A stretch of DNA of 64,000 nt from Burkholderia cepacia (GTDB lineage Bacteria; Pseudomonadota; Gammaproteobacteria; Burkholderiales; Burkholderiaceae): assembly GCF_001039005.1 (NCBI RefSeq), contig NZ_LDWR01000021.1, forward strand, positions 248,001 to 312,000. The letters are read 5' to 3'. Positions 43,798-52,842 of this stretch are shown piece after piece. Within the stretch, counting starts at the first letter, position 1. The number at the start of each line of letters is the position of its first letter. A program made the translations under genes and the position numbers. The notes beneath the pieces were generated by a model that worked only from the letters and a program-made list of their open reading frames with translations, made no database searches and was not told the DNA's origin.

Positions 43798-44277
43798 ATG
43801 CAACTCCATGAAATCGGTCAGGCCGTTGCGAAACGGCGGGCAGAGCTCGACCTTACCCAGGCCCAGCTTGCCAAGCTCGCCGGACTGTCTCGCCTCACCG
43901 TGAACCAGCTCGAAACCGGCAAGCTCAACGAGCTCGGCATCAACAAGCTGATCCCTTTGCTCGGCTTGCTCGGCATCGAACTCGTGACGCGGACACGGCC
44001 CGCTCAAAACGGTCTGTACAAAACCGTCGTTAGCGCGAACGTCAGCTACAAGGGCGAATTGACCGAACGTCTGCTGGTCGACGCGTTGGCGAGCGGCCAA
44101 ATTCCGACGGGATATGAAGCGCAACTCACCGTCATCCTCGACGAGGTGCCATTGCCAGCCGTGGTGAAAGCGGCCGAGGAAGCCGCCGAGCGCTCTGGCA
44201 CGCCGCTTCGGGTCATCTGGAAAAACCTGGCTGCGTGGTCGAAGGCGCTTCATCTCTATCGAGAGGTATGGGTCTGA
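43798..44277 (+). CDS. XRE-type helix-turn-helix protein, antitoxin-like, without a toxin partner
   Basis: 159 residues. The N-terminal HTH is clear (AVAKRRAELDLTQAQLAKLA, GLSRLTVNQLETGKLNELGI). The C-terminal half (LLVDALASGQIPTGYEAQ, LPAVVKAAEEAAERSGTPLR) is a helical domain I cannot name. Size and layout recall antitoxin or restriction-system regulators, and a palindrome sits just upstream, but no toxin gene is next to it on either side. The ribosome site GGGAGG is good. It could be a remnant of a two-gene module or act alone. Confidence 0.82.
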   Translation: MQLHEIGQAVAKRRAELDLTQAQLAKLAGLSRLTVNQLETGKLNELGINKLIPLLGLLGIELVTRTRPAQNGLYKTVVSANVSYKGELTERLLVDALASGQIPTGYEAQLTVILDEVPLPAVVKAAEEAAERSGTPLRVIWKNLAAWSKALHLYREVWV

Positions 44278-44430
44278 CCGCGGCACCAACCCGCCCCCGC
44301 TGAAACCTACCGCGCCCGCGCAACACCGCACCAGGTCCGGCAAAACCGCGATTGCCCGCAGCCTCCGGTCATGTTAAAAATCGTCGCACGCATTTGGAAA
44401 TGAAATGTTCTAATCCGAAAAAGTGCATAA

Positions 44431-45291
44431 ATGAATAGACCCCTGTTCGACCTCGACCTGCTGCGCGCGCTCGTGATGGTCGCCGACTGCGGCAGCTTCA
44501 CGACGGCCTCCGCGCGCCTGCACTCGACACAGTCGACGGTCAGCCAGAAGGTGCGCCGGCTCGAGGAAATCGCCGGACATCGGCTGCTCGACCGCGGCAC
44601 GCGCGACGTGCGGCCGACCGACGCGGGCGTGACGGTGCTCAGCTATGCGCGGCGCATGCTCGCGCTGAACGACGAGATGCTGGAAGCGCTGTCGGGCGCG
44701 ACGGTCGCGCTGACGATCCGGCTCGGCGTGCCCGACGATTTCGCGGCGGGCCGCACGACCCATGCGCTCGCCGCGTTCAATCGCGAGCATCCGCAGGTCA
44801 AGCTCGAAGTGATGTGCGGACTGAGCCGCGACATCAGCGCGGCATACGATCGCGGCGAGCTCGACCTCGTGCTGATCAAGCAGCGGCGCGACAGCCGCGA
44901 GGCCGTCGTGCGCTGGCCCGAGAAGCTGCGCTGGATCGACAGCGCGCAGCATCCGTCGATCGATCTCGACCCGGTGCCGATCGTCGTGTTTCCGCCGCGC
45001 GGGCTCTATCGCGACGACATGATCAAGGCGATCGAGGAGCGCGGCCGCCGTTGGCGGATCAGCTTCACGACGTCGAGCCTGAGCGGCATCCAGGCCGCCG
45101 TCGCCGACGGGCTCGGCATCAGCGTGCTGCCCGCCCGCGTGGTAACCGACGAGCACACCGTGCTGACCGCGAAGCAGGGTTTCGCGCCGATCGAGCACAT
45201 GGACATCGCGATCCTGCATCGGCCGACGGCCGACCCGATGGTCAGCGAACTGACGAAGACGCTCGCGGCGATGCTGGAGCACGAAGAGTAA
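44431..45291 (+). CDS. LysR-family transcriptional regulator
   Basis: 286 residues: N-terminal HTH (LDLLRALVMVADCGSFTTAS, STQSTVSQKVRRLEEIAGHR) and the periplasmic-binding-like effector domain (LTIRLGVPDDFAAGRTTHAL onward, GIQAAVADGLGISVLPARVV). The nearest possible target is the convergent block at 45.3-48.3 kb encoding the secreted SnoaL-like protein and the two amidohydrolases, but the arrangement is not the usual divergent one, so targets are uncertain. Confidence 0.9.
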   Translation: MNRPLFDLDLLRALVMVADCGSFTTASARLHSTQSTVSQKVRRLEEIAGHRLLDRGTRDVRPTDAGVTVLSYARRMLALNDEMLEALSGATVALTIRLGVPDDFAAGRTTHALAAFNREHPQVKLEVMCGLSRDISAAYDRGELDLVLIKQRRDSREAVVRWPEKLRWIDSAQHPSIDLDPVPIVVFPPRGLYRDDMIKAIEERGRRWRISFTTSSLSGIQAAVADGLGISVLPARVVTDEHTVLTAKQGFAPIEHMDIAILHRPTADPMVSELTKTLAAMLEHEE

Positions 45292-45322
45292 TCGGGCGAC
45301 GGCCTGCACACCCCGGAACGAC

Positions 45323-45796
45323 TCAGAACATCGTGTTCCCGTTCGCGGCCTGCTCGGGCACTGGCTGATTGACGTCCCAGTGCTCGACGATCTTGCCGTT
45401 CTCCAGCCGGAAGATATCCATGATCGCGCTGCCGCGCGTGCCGGGTTCGCGCACCGCGTGCACGTGCAGGATCACGTAGTCGCCGTCGACGAACGAGCGA
45501 TTGATCTCGCTGTGCGACTGCGGATATTTGTCGCGCAGGAACGCGACGAACTTGCGGAAGCCGTCGCGGCCGTCGGCCGCGTTCGGGTTGTGCTGCACGT
45601 AGCGGTCGCCGACATACGCGAGCGCGGCGTCCGCGTCTTTCTCGTTCAAGCCTTTTTCGTAGAACGCGAGCACCGTCCGCCGATTGGCTTCCTGCTGCGC
45701 GTCGCTCGGGCCGGCCGCCGCCGCATGCGCGGCCGTCACGGCGAACAGGGCCGCCGCCATCCATCGTGCGGCCCGTGCCGCTGTCGTGCGTCGCAT
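45323..45796 (-). CDS. Secreted SnoaL/NTF2-like protein
   Basis: 157 residues with a signal peptide of about 28 residues (ending AAHAAAA). The mature part is a SnoaL-like fold: RTVLAFYEKGLNEKDADAAL, YVQHNPNAADGRDGFRKFV, and the C-terminal strand IMDIFRLENGKIVEHWDV. The polyketide-cyclase-like family includes many periplasmic proteins of unknown function. Its start is 56 bp from the end of the first amidohydrolase gene, on the same strand, so it may share that transcript. Confidence 0.85.
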   Translation of the reverse strand: MRRTTAARAARWMAAALFAVTAAHAAAAGPSDAQQEANRRTVLAFYEKGLNEKDADAALAYVGDRYVQHNPNAADGRDGFRKFVAFLRDKYPQSHSEINRSFVDGDYVILHVHAVREPGTRGSAIMDIFRLENGKIVEHWDVNQPVPEQAANGNTMF

Positions 45797-45852
45797 CGTC
45801 GTCTCCCGGGAAATTCGGCTGAAAGCCGGATCATACCGGGGCGACGCGACGC

Positions 45853-47037
45853 TCAGACCAGTGCGCCGTCGCGCGCGACGATCTTCCCCGACGACACCAC
45901 GAGACGCCGCACCGGCCGCGCGACGACCGCCTCGGCGAACGTCAGCGCATCGACGAGCACGACGTCCGCACGGCTGCCCGGCTGCAGCCCGTAATCATCG
46001 AACCCGCAACCGCGCGCCGCGCTGTGCGTCACGCAGTCGAGCGCGACTTCGAGCGCATCGTCGCGGCGGAAATCGTTGCGCATGCCGATCAGCATCGCGC
46101 GTTCGAGCATGTCGGGCGAACCGTACGGCGTCCACGTGTCGCGCACGCCGTCGTTGCCGCCGATGACGGTCACGCCCGCCGCGCGGCACGCGGCCACCGG
46201 CGGCACCGGCACCGCCGCCGGCGCGGTCGTGACGATCGCGACGCCGAGTTCGGCCATCCGCGCAAGCAGCGCGTCGCGCTCGCGTTCGGCGATATCGCCG
46301 AGACAGAACCCGTGGCTGATCGTGACCTTCCCCTGCATGCCGTGCGCGGCCGTGCGCTGCAGGATCAGGTCGAGCGAGTACGCGCCCATCGACGCGCGCT
46401 CGTGCAGGTGGATGTCGAGCCCGCGGCCATGGCGCTCTGCGATCGCGAACAGCACGTCCACCGCTTCGACCGGATCGCCCTCGATCGCGCACGGGTCGAG
46501 CCCGCCGAGCAGGTCGGCGCCGGCGGCCAGCGCGTCGGACAGCAGCGCGTCGGTGCCCGGCCGCTTGAGCACGCCCGATTGCGGAAACGCGACGATCTGG
46601 ATCTCGACCTGCCCGCGCAGCGTCTCGCGCGTCGCGAGCACGCCGCGCAGATGCCGCAGCCCGGCTTCGGTATCGACGTCGACGTGCGTGCGGATGCGTG
46701 TCGTACCGGCCGCGAGGAAGGCGCGCGCCAGCGCGAGCGATGCCACGCCCGCGTCATGGCCGCTCGTCGCGCGATAGTGCCGTTCGTTCTCGATGCGGTC
46801 GACGAGGCGCGGCCCGACCTGGTTGCGATACCACGGCATTCCCCAGTGCGTCTTGTCGAGATGCGTGTGGCCTTCGACGAGGCCGGGCAGCGCGAGCGCT
46901 CCCGCGCCGTCCTCGATCGCGCAGCCGGCGGGCGCGTCGAGCGACGGGCCGACGCGCGCGATGCGATCGCCTTCGATCAGGATGTCGAGCGCGGCGTCGG
47001 CGCTCGTGCGGACGTTGCGGATCAGCAGGTTCGTCAT
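45853..47037 (-). CDS. Cytosine-deaminase-like amidohydrolase, copy 1
   Basis: 394-residue metal-dependent hydrolase of the CodA group. Metal ligands: GLVEGHTHLDKTHWG (HxH), LDIHLHERASMG (His and Glu, replacing HCDE of E. coli CodA), ISHGFCLGD (His) and IGGNDGVRDTWTPYG (catalytic Asp region). The C-terminal part (FDDYGLQPGSRADVVLVDA) also matches. The changed HLHE and GND motifs suggest a non-cytosine substrate such as another cyclic amide. 67 bp downstream of a paralogue in the same orientation. Confidence 0.85.
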   Translation of the reverse strand: MTNLLIRNVRTSADAALDILIEGDRIARVGPSLDAPAGCAIEDGAGALALPGLVEGHTHLDKTHWGMPWYRNQVGPRLVDRIENERHYRATSGHDAGVASLALARAFLAAGTTRIRTHVDVDTEAGLRHLRGVLATRETLRGQVEIQIVAFPQSGVLKRPGTDALLSDALAAGADLLGGLDPCAIEGDPVEAVDVLFAIAERHGRGLDIHLHERASMGAYSLDLILQRTAAHGMQGKVTISHGFCLGDIAERERDALLARMAELGVAIVTTAPAAVPVPPVAACRAAGVTVIGGNDGVRDTWTPYGSPDMLERAMLIGMRNDFRRDDALEVALDCVTHSAARGCGFDDYGLQPGSRADVVLVDALTFAEAVVARPVRRLVVSSGKIVARDGALV

Positions 47038-47104
47038 GTCGGTTCCGGTGTGGTCGGTCAGTGCGAAGCGGGCGCGGCGCGTGTCGTGCCCGCGGTCAGG
47101 TCGG

Positions 47105-48304
47105 TCAGCGCGTGAAGCGCAGCGCGGGGGCGAACGGCGCGCCGGTATCGCTTTCGCCGCGGCGGAACACCCAGCGTTCGGCCGGCACGCCCGCGACGGC
47201 CGCCGCCGCATTCGGCGCGCGCACCGCGACGAACGTCGCGTCGCAGCCGACCGCGATTCCGTAGTTATCCTTGCCAAGCACGCGCGCGCCGGCGTGCGTT
47301 GCCATGTCGAGCGCGATGCCGAGCGCTTCGTCGGTGTAGAAGCCCGACCGGTAGCCGACCATCATCGCGCGCTGCAGCATGTCGCCGTTTCCGTACGGCC
47401 ACCACGCGTCGCGGATGTTGTCGTTGCCGGCGAACACGTGCACGCCCGCGTCGCGCAGCTGCCGCACCGGCGGAAACGCGCAGTCGCCCGGCGCGTTCGT
47501 CAGGATCGACACGCCGGCTTCGGCCAGCGCCGCCACCGTGCGTTGAACGTCGTCGTAGCCGACTTCGCCGAGTGCATACGCGTGGCTCACGTTCACGCGC
47601 CCGCCGAGCCCCGCCGCGCGCGTGCGCGCCGCGATCCGCAGCAGTTGCGCGATGCCGGTGTCGCCCGGTTCGTGCAGATGGATGTCGATCTTCGCGCCGC
47701 GCTTTTCGGCGATGCCGAACACGATGTCGAGCTGGCCGTCCGCGTCGCCGTCGAGCGTCGTCGGGTCGATCCCGCCGACCACGTCCGCGCCTTCGCGCAC
47801 GGCCGCGTCGAGGATCTCGGCGGTGCCCGGGCACGTCACGACGCCGGCCTGCGGAAACGCAACGAGTTCGATGTCGACGATCCCGCGCCATTGTTCACGC
47901 GCGGCCATCACGGCCTGCAGGTTCGACAGGCCGGTCGTCGCATCGACATCGACGTGGCTGCGCATCGCGACCGTGCCGAACGCGGCGGCCTGCGCGATCA
48001 ACGCGTTCGCGCGCTCGACGATCGGCGGTGCGGCCGCGAGCTGGCGCTTCTCGACCGCGAGCCGCTCGCGCAGCGAACCGACCGATTCGTGCGGCACCCA
48101 GCGATCGCCGACGAAGCTCTTGTCGAGATGGATATGGCCGTCGACGAAGCCGGGCAGCACGACGCGCCCGTCGAGGTCGATCGTTTCCGTGCCGGGCGCA
48201 GCCGCGCAATCGGCACCGATCGCGGTGAAGCGGCCGTCGCGGACGACGAGGTTGATGGGCTGGCCGCCGGCGTCGACGGCGTTGATGAAGATACGATCGG
48301 TCAT
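47105..48304 (-). CDS. Cytosine-deaminase-like amidohydrolase, copy 2
   Basis: 399 residues, paralogous to the next gene along its whole length. Motifs: GFVDGHIHLDKSFVG, IDIHLHEPGDTG, VSHAYALGEVG, and GNDNIRDAWWPYGNGD. Same HLHE change from CodA. Start MTDRIFINAVDAGG preferred over an ATG 11 codons upstream. First of the amidohydrolase pair, so the operon promoter should be in the 460-bp region above it. Tandem divergent paralogues usually mean two related substrates or successive steps. Confidence 0.85.
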   Translation of the reverse strand: MTDRIFINAVDAGGQPINLVVRDGRFTAIGADCAAAPGTETIDLDGRVVLPGFVDGHIHLDKSFVGDRWVPHESVGSLRERLAVEKRQLAAAPPIVERANALIAQAAAFGTVAMRSHVDVDATTGLSNLQAVMAAREQWRGIVDIELVAFPQAGVVTCPGTAEILDAAVREGADVVGGIDPTTLDGDADGQLDIVFGIAEKRGAKIDIHLHEPGDTGIAQLLRIAARTRAAGLGGRVNVSHAYALGEVGYDDVQRTVAALAEAGVSILTNAPGDCAFPPVRQLRDAGVHVFAGNDNIRDAWWPYGNGDMLQRAMMVGYRSGFYTDEALGIALDMATHAGARVLGKDNYGIAVGCDATFVAVRAPNAAAAVAGVPAERWVFRRGESDTGAPFAPALRFTR

Positions 48305-48767
48305 GGCTCGGAATGTGGGGCAGTCGCTGCGCGACACCGGCGCGGACAGGGGAAGGAACCGCGGCCGGCGCGGCGCGACCGTTGGCAGGGAATCCGGCCA
48401 CGATATCGGACGCTGCCGCCCGAGGCCAATTAAATGTCGCGATGCCGCGCATTCGATTTCGCGATGCGCGGCGTGTGCGCCCGCGGTTCATTGCGCGGCG
48501 ATGGGGCTGGATCGACGTGGAAACGGCGGAAATACCGATGGCCGAGCAGCGGCGGCATCACCGGAACTCAAGCGCCCGAAGGCCGCCTCGCGCCGTTGCC
48601 GGCCCACGCTTGCGCGCCCCGCCCGGCCGGCGATTTACGCGGCAACAGACTTTACACGTTGTTACCCGGCCGCACCGGACGTGCATCCGGCCATTCCTTA
48701 TACTCACGCCGAGTTCGCCACCCGTCCCGGAATCCTTCGGCGGACACGTTGCCGATGCAGGAAACAC
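48305..48767. other. Intergenic region before the lipoprotein gene
   Basis: About 460 bp between divergent genes. TTATACTC at about 48707 is a possible -10 for the lipoprotein gene. No stable hairpin or credible ORF recognised. Confidence 0.4.
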
Positions 48768-49415
48768 ATGATGCGCATGCCTTCCACGAAGACCGTTCTG
48801 TTCGCCTCGCTCGTCGCCGTGGCGGCGCTTCCGCTGACCGCCTGCGTCGCGCCGGGTTATTACGGCGCGCAGCCGGGTTATCCGCAGCAGCAATACGCGA
48901 CGCCCGGTTATGCGCAGCCCGCGTATTCGCAGCCGGGCTACGTGCAGCAGCAACCGGCCTATCCGAACCAGGCGCCGCAACCGTACGACCAGTACGGCAA
49001 CCAGCCGCAATACGGGTCGCAGCCGTATGATCAGTACGGCAATCAGCAACAGCAATACGGCAACGGCTACGGCACGCAGTACGGCACGGTCGCGAACATC
49101 CAGCCGGTCAACGGCTCGGTCGGCCCGTCGGGCGTCGCCGGCACCGTCGTCGGTGCGCTGATCGGCGGCGTGCTCGGCAACCAGGTCGGCCGCGGTCACG
49201 GCCGCGATGCGGCCACCGTGATCGGTGCGCTCGGCGGCGCGGTCGCGGGCAACCAGATCGGCCAGCAGATGGGCGCGGCGCAGCCGCCGAGCAGCTATCG
49301 GATCGACGTGCAGGTCAGCGACGGCTCGACGCGCTCGTTCGACGTGCAGTCGCCGGGCAACCTGCGGCCGGGCGATCGCGTGCAGATCAACGGCAATCAG
49401 CTGTCGCGGTATTGA
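48768..49415 (+). CDS. Glycine-zipper outer-membrane lipoprotein
   Basis: 215 residues. Lipobox LTAC places the lipidated Cys at about residue 26. A Tyr/Gln/Pro-rich region with near-repeats of PGYxQPxY and QPYDQYGNQ follows (residues 30-100), then a glycine-zipper domain (GTVVGALIGGVLGNQVGRGH, GALGGAVAGNQIGQQM) like the SlyB/Rick-17kDa group, and a C-terminal beta domain (IDVQVSDGSTRSFDVQSPGN). Likely in the outer membrane, influencing envelope integrity. Adjacent ATGs at 48768 and 48771 are equally possible starts after GCAGGAA. Confidence 0.88.
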   Translation: MMRMPSTKTVLFASLVAVAALPLTACVAPGYYGAQPGYPQQQYATPGYAQPAYSQPGYVQQQPAYPNQAPQPYDQYGNQPQYGSQPYDQYGNQQQQYGNGYGTQYGTVANIQPVNGSVGPSGVAGTVVGALIGGVLGNQVGRGHGRDAATVIGALGGAVAGNQIGQQMGAAQPPSSYRIDVQVSDGSTRSFDVQSPGNLRPGDRVQINGNQLSRY

Positions 49416-49824
49416 TGCCGGTTCGGTGCGCCCTCTAACCTGAGCGGGCGCACGTTGCGCGTGTGATGTCGTGTGCGGGTACGGCACGACGGCGCATCTG
49501 TTTTACGTCATCCTCATCCTTCGTGCCGACGCGGCGCGCATCACGCGCCGCCGGTACGCCGCAGTGCCTCCGCCTGCGTGTCCGCTTCCCGCGCGACGTT
49601 TCGCACGTCCGTTGCACCGCTCGCCCGCTCAAACCTGCCGCATTGCCGTCACACGCGCACCTACCGCGAAACGCGATCCCACTCGGATGAGCGACGCGGC
49701 CGGGATGCAACACGCATCGAACGCCGCCACGCGACATCCGGATTCCTATTAGGATAAGCACGATGCATCCCGCGGCCGCAACGGCCCGCGCCGGCATGCA
49801 CGTCCCCCAAACCGGAATACCCCG
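49416..49824. other. Intergenic region between the lipoprotein and GNAT genes
   Basis: About 410 bp. A hairpin lies directly after the lipoprotein gene. Several short overlapping frames at 49463-49757 have no protein-like composition or good ribosome site. No gene supported. Confidence 0.5.
49426..49453 (+). terminator. Possible terminator after the lipoprotein gene
   Basis: GTGCGCCC (49426-49433) and GGGCGCAC (49446-49453) with a 12-nt loop, 10 bp past the stop codon. No T-run. Confidence 0.4.
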
Positions 49825-50334
49825 ATGACGATCACGACCCGCCTGCTCGACGCGGCCGACGCCGCCCGTTTCCAGACCGTCCGCCTGCGTGCGGTCGACA
49901 CCGCGCCCACGTCTTTCCTGCCGACACTCGACGAAGAATCGCAGGTACCGGTCGATGAATTCGCGACGCGCATCACGCCGACCCACGAGCGCGCGGTGTT
50001 CGGAGCATTCGACGGCGACACGCTCGTCGGCATCACCGGCGTGCGCCGCGATGCGCGCGTGAAGATCGCGCACAAGGCGACGATCTGGGGCGTGTTCGTC
50101 GATCCCGCGTATCGCGGGCAAGGCATCGCGCAAACGCTGCTCGAAAACGCGACCGCGCATGCATCGCAAGCGTGGCAGTGCAAGCAGCTGATGCTATGCG
50201 TGAACGAGGTCAACGCCAACGCCGAGCGGCTGTATGCGTCGCAAGGGTTTGTCCGGTTCGGCACGGAGCCGCGCTCGATGTTTCTCGACGGGCGGTTCTA
50301 CGACGAGCATCACATGGTCAAGACGCTGGCCTGA
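49825..50334 (+). CDS. GNAT-family N-acetyltransferase
   Basis: 169 residues with the acetyl-CoA fold: AVFGAFDGDTLVGITGVRRD (strands 2-3), GVFVDPAYRGQGIAQTLLEN (motif A with the RGQGIA pyrophosphate loop) and CVNEVNANAERLYASQGFVR (motif B). Acceptor unknown. Stands alone between the lipoprotein and the convergent polygalacturonase gene. The ribosome site is weak (CGGAA). Confidence 0.88.
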   Translation: MTITTRLLDAADAARFQTVRLRAVDTAPTSFLPTLDEESQVPVDEFATRITPTHERAVFGAFDGDTLVGITGVRRDARVKIAHKATIWGVFVDPAYRGQGIAQTLLENATAHASQAWQCKQLMLCVNEVNANAERLYASQGFVRFGTEPRSMFLDGRFYDEHHMVKTLA

Positions 50335-50404
50335 CGCGTTCGATCCGGTTTGCGTGCGCGCGCATCGATCGACGTACGCGCACGCCCTGCTCATTCACAT
50401 CACG

Positions 50405-52402
50405 TCACCGCTTGTCGGAGATCGTCGCGTTGACGACCTGCCCGGCGATCGTCACGTTCGCGAGCGTCATCGCGCTCACGTTGAACGCATAGATCGGCCC
50501 CGGCGACGTGACCGTCGGCGTGCCTGACGCAACCGGCGTGCCGAAGTCGCAATCGCTGATCGTCACGCCCGAGATCGGCTGCACGGCCGGCGCGGGCGGC
50601 GTGCCGTTGTAGTCGAACGCGACCGGCCCCTGCGCGACGATCGCCTGGAAGCACGATGCGGTCACGCCGTTCAGCGTCACATTGCTCGCCTTCACGCCCG
50701 AGATCGTCACGTTCTGCACGACCGGCGGACGCGTGCGCACCGCGTCGTTCGCGGGCTGATAGTCGCAATCGAACGTGATGATGCCGCCCTGCGCGGCCGA
50801 CGGGTTGCCGGCCGACGGCGTGACGACGCCGAGCGGCACGCTCGCGTTGATCGGGCTGCCCGCGAGCAGCGCGCTGCCGTAGCCGCCGCCCTTCTGCGTC
50901 AGGCCGTTCGGCAGCGTGACGCCCTTCACGTGGAAATCCTTCACGTAGCCGCCGCGATTCATGTTGGTCTTCACGCGGATCGCGATGTTCAGCGGGTTGG
51001 TCTGCCAGTTCGCGTTCAGCATCGACAGGTTCGTCGCATAGATCTGCTCGACGCCGCCGCCCATCTCGCTGCCGAGCGTGATGCCGCCGTGCCCGCTGTT
51101 CATCGTGCAGTTGCGGATCAGGTGCCGCTTCGCGGGGCCGTATTCGGTGTCGCGATCCTTGCCCGACTTGATCGCGATGCAGTCGTCGCCGGTATTGAAC
51201 GTGCAGTCCTCGCACAGCACGTCGGTGCACGCGTCCGGATCGAAGCCGTCGTTGTTCGGGCCGATGCTGTTCGTCGTCACGCCGCGAATCACGACATGGC
51301 GCGATGCGGTCGGATGGTGCTGCCAGAACGGCGTGTTCTGCGTCTGGTAGTTCTCCATCAGCACGTTCGTGCAGCCAATGAATTCGATCATGCACGGCCG
51401 CAGGTAATGGCCGAGGCCGAAGATGCGCTTCTCGACCGGCACGCCGGCCTCGGACAGCGCGGGCAGATAGTTCTGGTCCTGCTGCCACGGCGTGACCGGC
51501 GACGTGAGCAGCGCGTAGAGCGCGTCGGGAATCGCGGGCGCGACGATCCGCAGGTCGACGTTGTTCGGGTTCGCATACGCCTGGCCCGGTACCCCCGCGG
51601 CTGCGCCGTACGCGCCCGACGAGCCCTTGTAGGTCCACCAGCACACGCTGCCGGCCCCGCTGCCGGAGAACGGCGTCATCGCCTGCCCGTTGAGCACCGA
51701 GGTCGGGCCCTCGCCCGTCAGCGCGATGTTCGTCGCGTTGCGCGCGTAGACGGGCGCACCGTAGTTCAGGCAATCGTTCGCCTGCCAGCGGCTGTAGTAC
51801 AGGCGGCCGTTCGCGCCGCAATCGACTGGGCCGTCCTTCGCGTAGTCGGCCGGGTTCGGGCTGAAGTAGATCGTGCAGTTCGCGCTCAGGTGGAAGGTCA
51901 CGTTGCTCTGCAGCACGATCGGCCCCGCGCAATACCAGTTGCCGGACGGCACGACGACCCGGCCGCCGCCCTCGCGGCGGCACGCGTCGATCGCCGCGAG
52001 AAACGCCGGACGCGAATCGAATGCGCCGGGTGCGGTCGTCAGTTCGGAACCCGGGCTCACCGGCGACTTCGCGACGTTGTACGGCGACGTTTGCGCGACC
52101 GTCGCGCACGGGCGCGCGCCGTAGTGCGTCACGTCGAAGTCGCGTCCGCGCAGCGCGAGCCGCGACACGTGCGCGAGCGACGCGGCGATGCGCGCCGCCG
52201 CGCCATGTTCGCCCCAGACCAGGTCGACCGCCGATGCATTGGGCATGCTGCCTCCCGCAAAAGCCCGGGTGGCCGCGAACGGTCCGCCGAGCACGGCGCC
52301 GCCGGCGAGTGCGCCGGTCCAGCCGATGAATGCGCGGCGCGACACCCGCTTCGACGAGGGCGATCGGACAAACGAAAACGGACGACGGCTGTTTGCGGCC
52401 AT
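50405..52402 (-). CDS. Glycoside hydrolase family 28 (polygalacturonase-like), Tat-exported
   Basis: 665 residues. The N terminus has a twin-arginine signal (RVSRRAFIGWTGALAGGAV). The right-handed beta-helix holds the GH28 active-site motifs NNDGFDPDA, GDDCIAIKSG, and SGHGGITLGSE, with IRVKT in place of the usual RIK. Together they indicate hydrolysis of pectic or related galacturonan chains. It is somewhat longer than typical bacterial polygalacturonases. ATG at 52402 follows AAGGAG. Upstream lie a GTCTAGAC motif and a 24-bp palindrome. No other pectin genes nearby. Confidence 0.88.
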   Translation of the reverse strand: MAANSRRPFSFVRSPSSKRVSRRAFIGWTGALAGGAVLGGPFAATRAFAGGSMPNASAVDLVWGEHGAAARIAASLAHVSRLALRGRDFDVTHYGARPCATVAQTSPYNVAKSPVSPGSELTTAPGAFDSRPAFLAAIDACRREGGGRVVVPSGNWYCAGPIVLQSNVTFHLSANCTIYFSPNPADYAKDGPVDCGANGRLYYSRWQANDCLNYGAPVYARNATNIALTGEGPTSVLNGQAMTPFSGSGAGSVCWWTYKGSSGAYGAAAGVPGQAYANPNNVDLRIVAPAIPDALYALLTSPVTPWQQDQNYLPALSEAGVPVEKRIFGLGHYLRPCMIEFIGCTNVLMENYQTQNTPFWQHHPTASRHVVIRGVTTNSIGPNNDGFDPDACTDVLCEDCTFNTGDDCIAIKSGKDRDTEYGPAKRHLIRNCTMNSGHGGITLGSEMGGGVEQIYATNLSMLNANWQTNPLNIAIRVKTNMNRGGYVKDFHVKGVTLPNGLTQKGGGYGSALLAGSPINASVPLGVVTPSAGNPSAAQGGIITFDCDYQPANDAVRTRPPVVQNVTISGVKASNVTLNGVTASCFQAIVAQGPVAFDYNGTPPAPAVQPISGVTISDCDFGTPVASGTPTVTSPGPIYAFNVSAMTLANVTIAGQVVNATISDKR

Positions 52403-52482
52403 GGGCACTCCTTCAGTGTATGAGGGTATCGACGCGCCGGGCGGCGGAGCGTTATTTATACGTCGTCGTACTACATCGCGCA

Positions 52483-52490
52483 GTCTAGAC
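52483..52490. promoter_or_regulatory. GTCTAGAC motif upstream of the polygalacturonase gene
   Basis: GCAGTCTAGAC is identical to the 11 bases before the SBP-PhyH operon (43450-43460). CTAG is rare in such GC-rich DNA. About 85 bp before the GH28 start codon. Confidence 0.4.
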
Positions 52491-52548
52491 GCGATCGAAG
52501 CCGGACACGTATTTGTCGTTTACCCTGTTTTTTCTGCCTTATTACACT

Positions 52549-52572
52549 AGATGTGTGCGCACACTCACATCT
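52549..52572. promoter_or_regulatory. Palindrome in the polygalacturonase/aminotransferase intergenic region
   Basis: AGATGTG (52549-52555) and CACATCT (52566-52572) arms flank a perfect 12-bp palindrome GTGTGCGCACAC (52553-52564). Suits a dimeric regulator site between divergent genes. Confidence 0.5.
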
Positions 52573-52842
52573 GCGAGTGCATCTTTAGAGATATGTTGTC
52601 GTATGTTTATGCGCAAAAACTCCAACAAGAATCCGTAGTCGACGACGCTTGCCGGAGCGATGTCCCTGCTCGCCATCCACCACGACCGCCGCCCTGCGCC
52701 GGCTCGTGTCGTGCCGTCGCCGTCGCAGTCGGTTCGAACCTCCGCACCCGCCCGCTACCAACCCGCCTCCGTAATTCCGCCCCTGTTCAGCCCCCCGTCG
52801 CCCACGCTATCGTTTCCCATCTTCACAGCCCCGGAGCCCCAC

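Larger units (their letters stand above)
52403..52842. other. Intergenic region between the polygalacturonase and aminotransferase genes
   Basis: 440 bp, AT-rich at 52490-52630. It holds GTCTAGAC (52483-52490), the palindromic GATGTG region (52549-52572), and the upstream part of the aminotransferase frame, which remains open from 52660 but has no good start before 52843. Confidence 0.5.

Noticed and set aside
52660..52842. Upstream ATG extension of the class III PLP enzyme
   Set aside because: 61 extra residues rich in Pro/Ser without family similarity. The TTG with GGAG at the right distance fits better.
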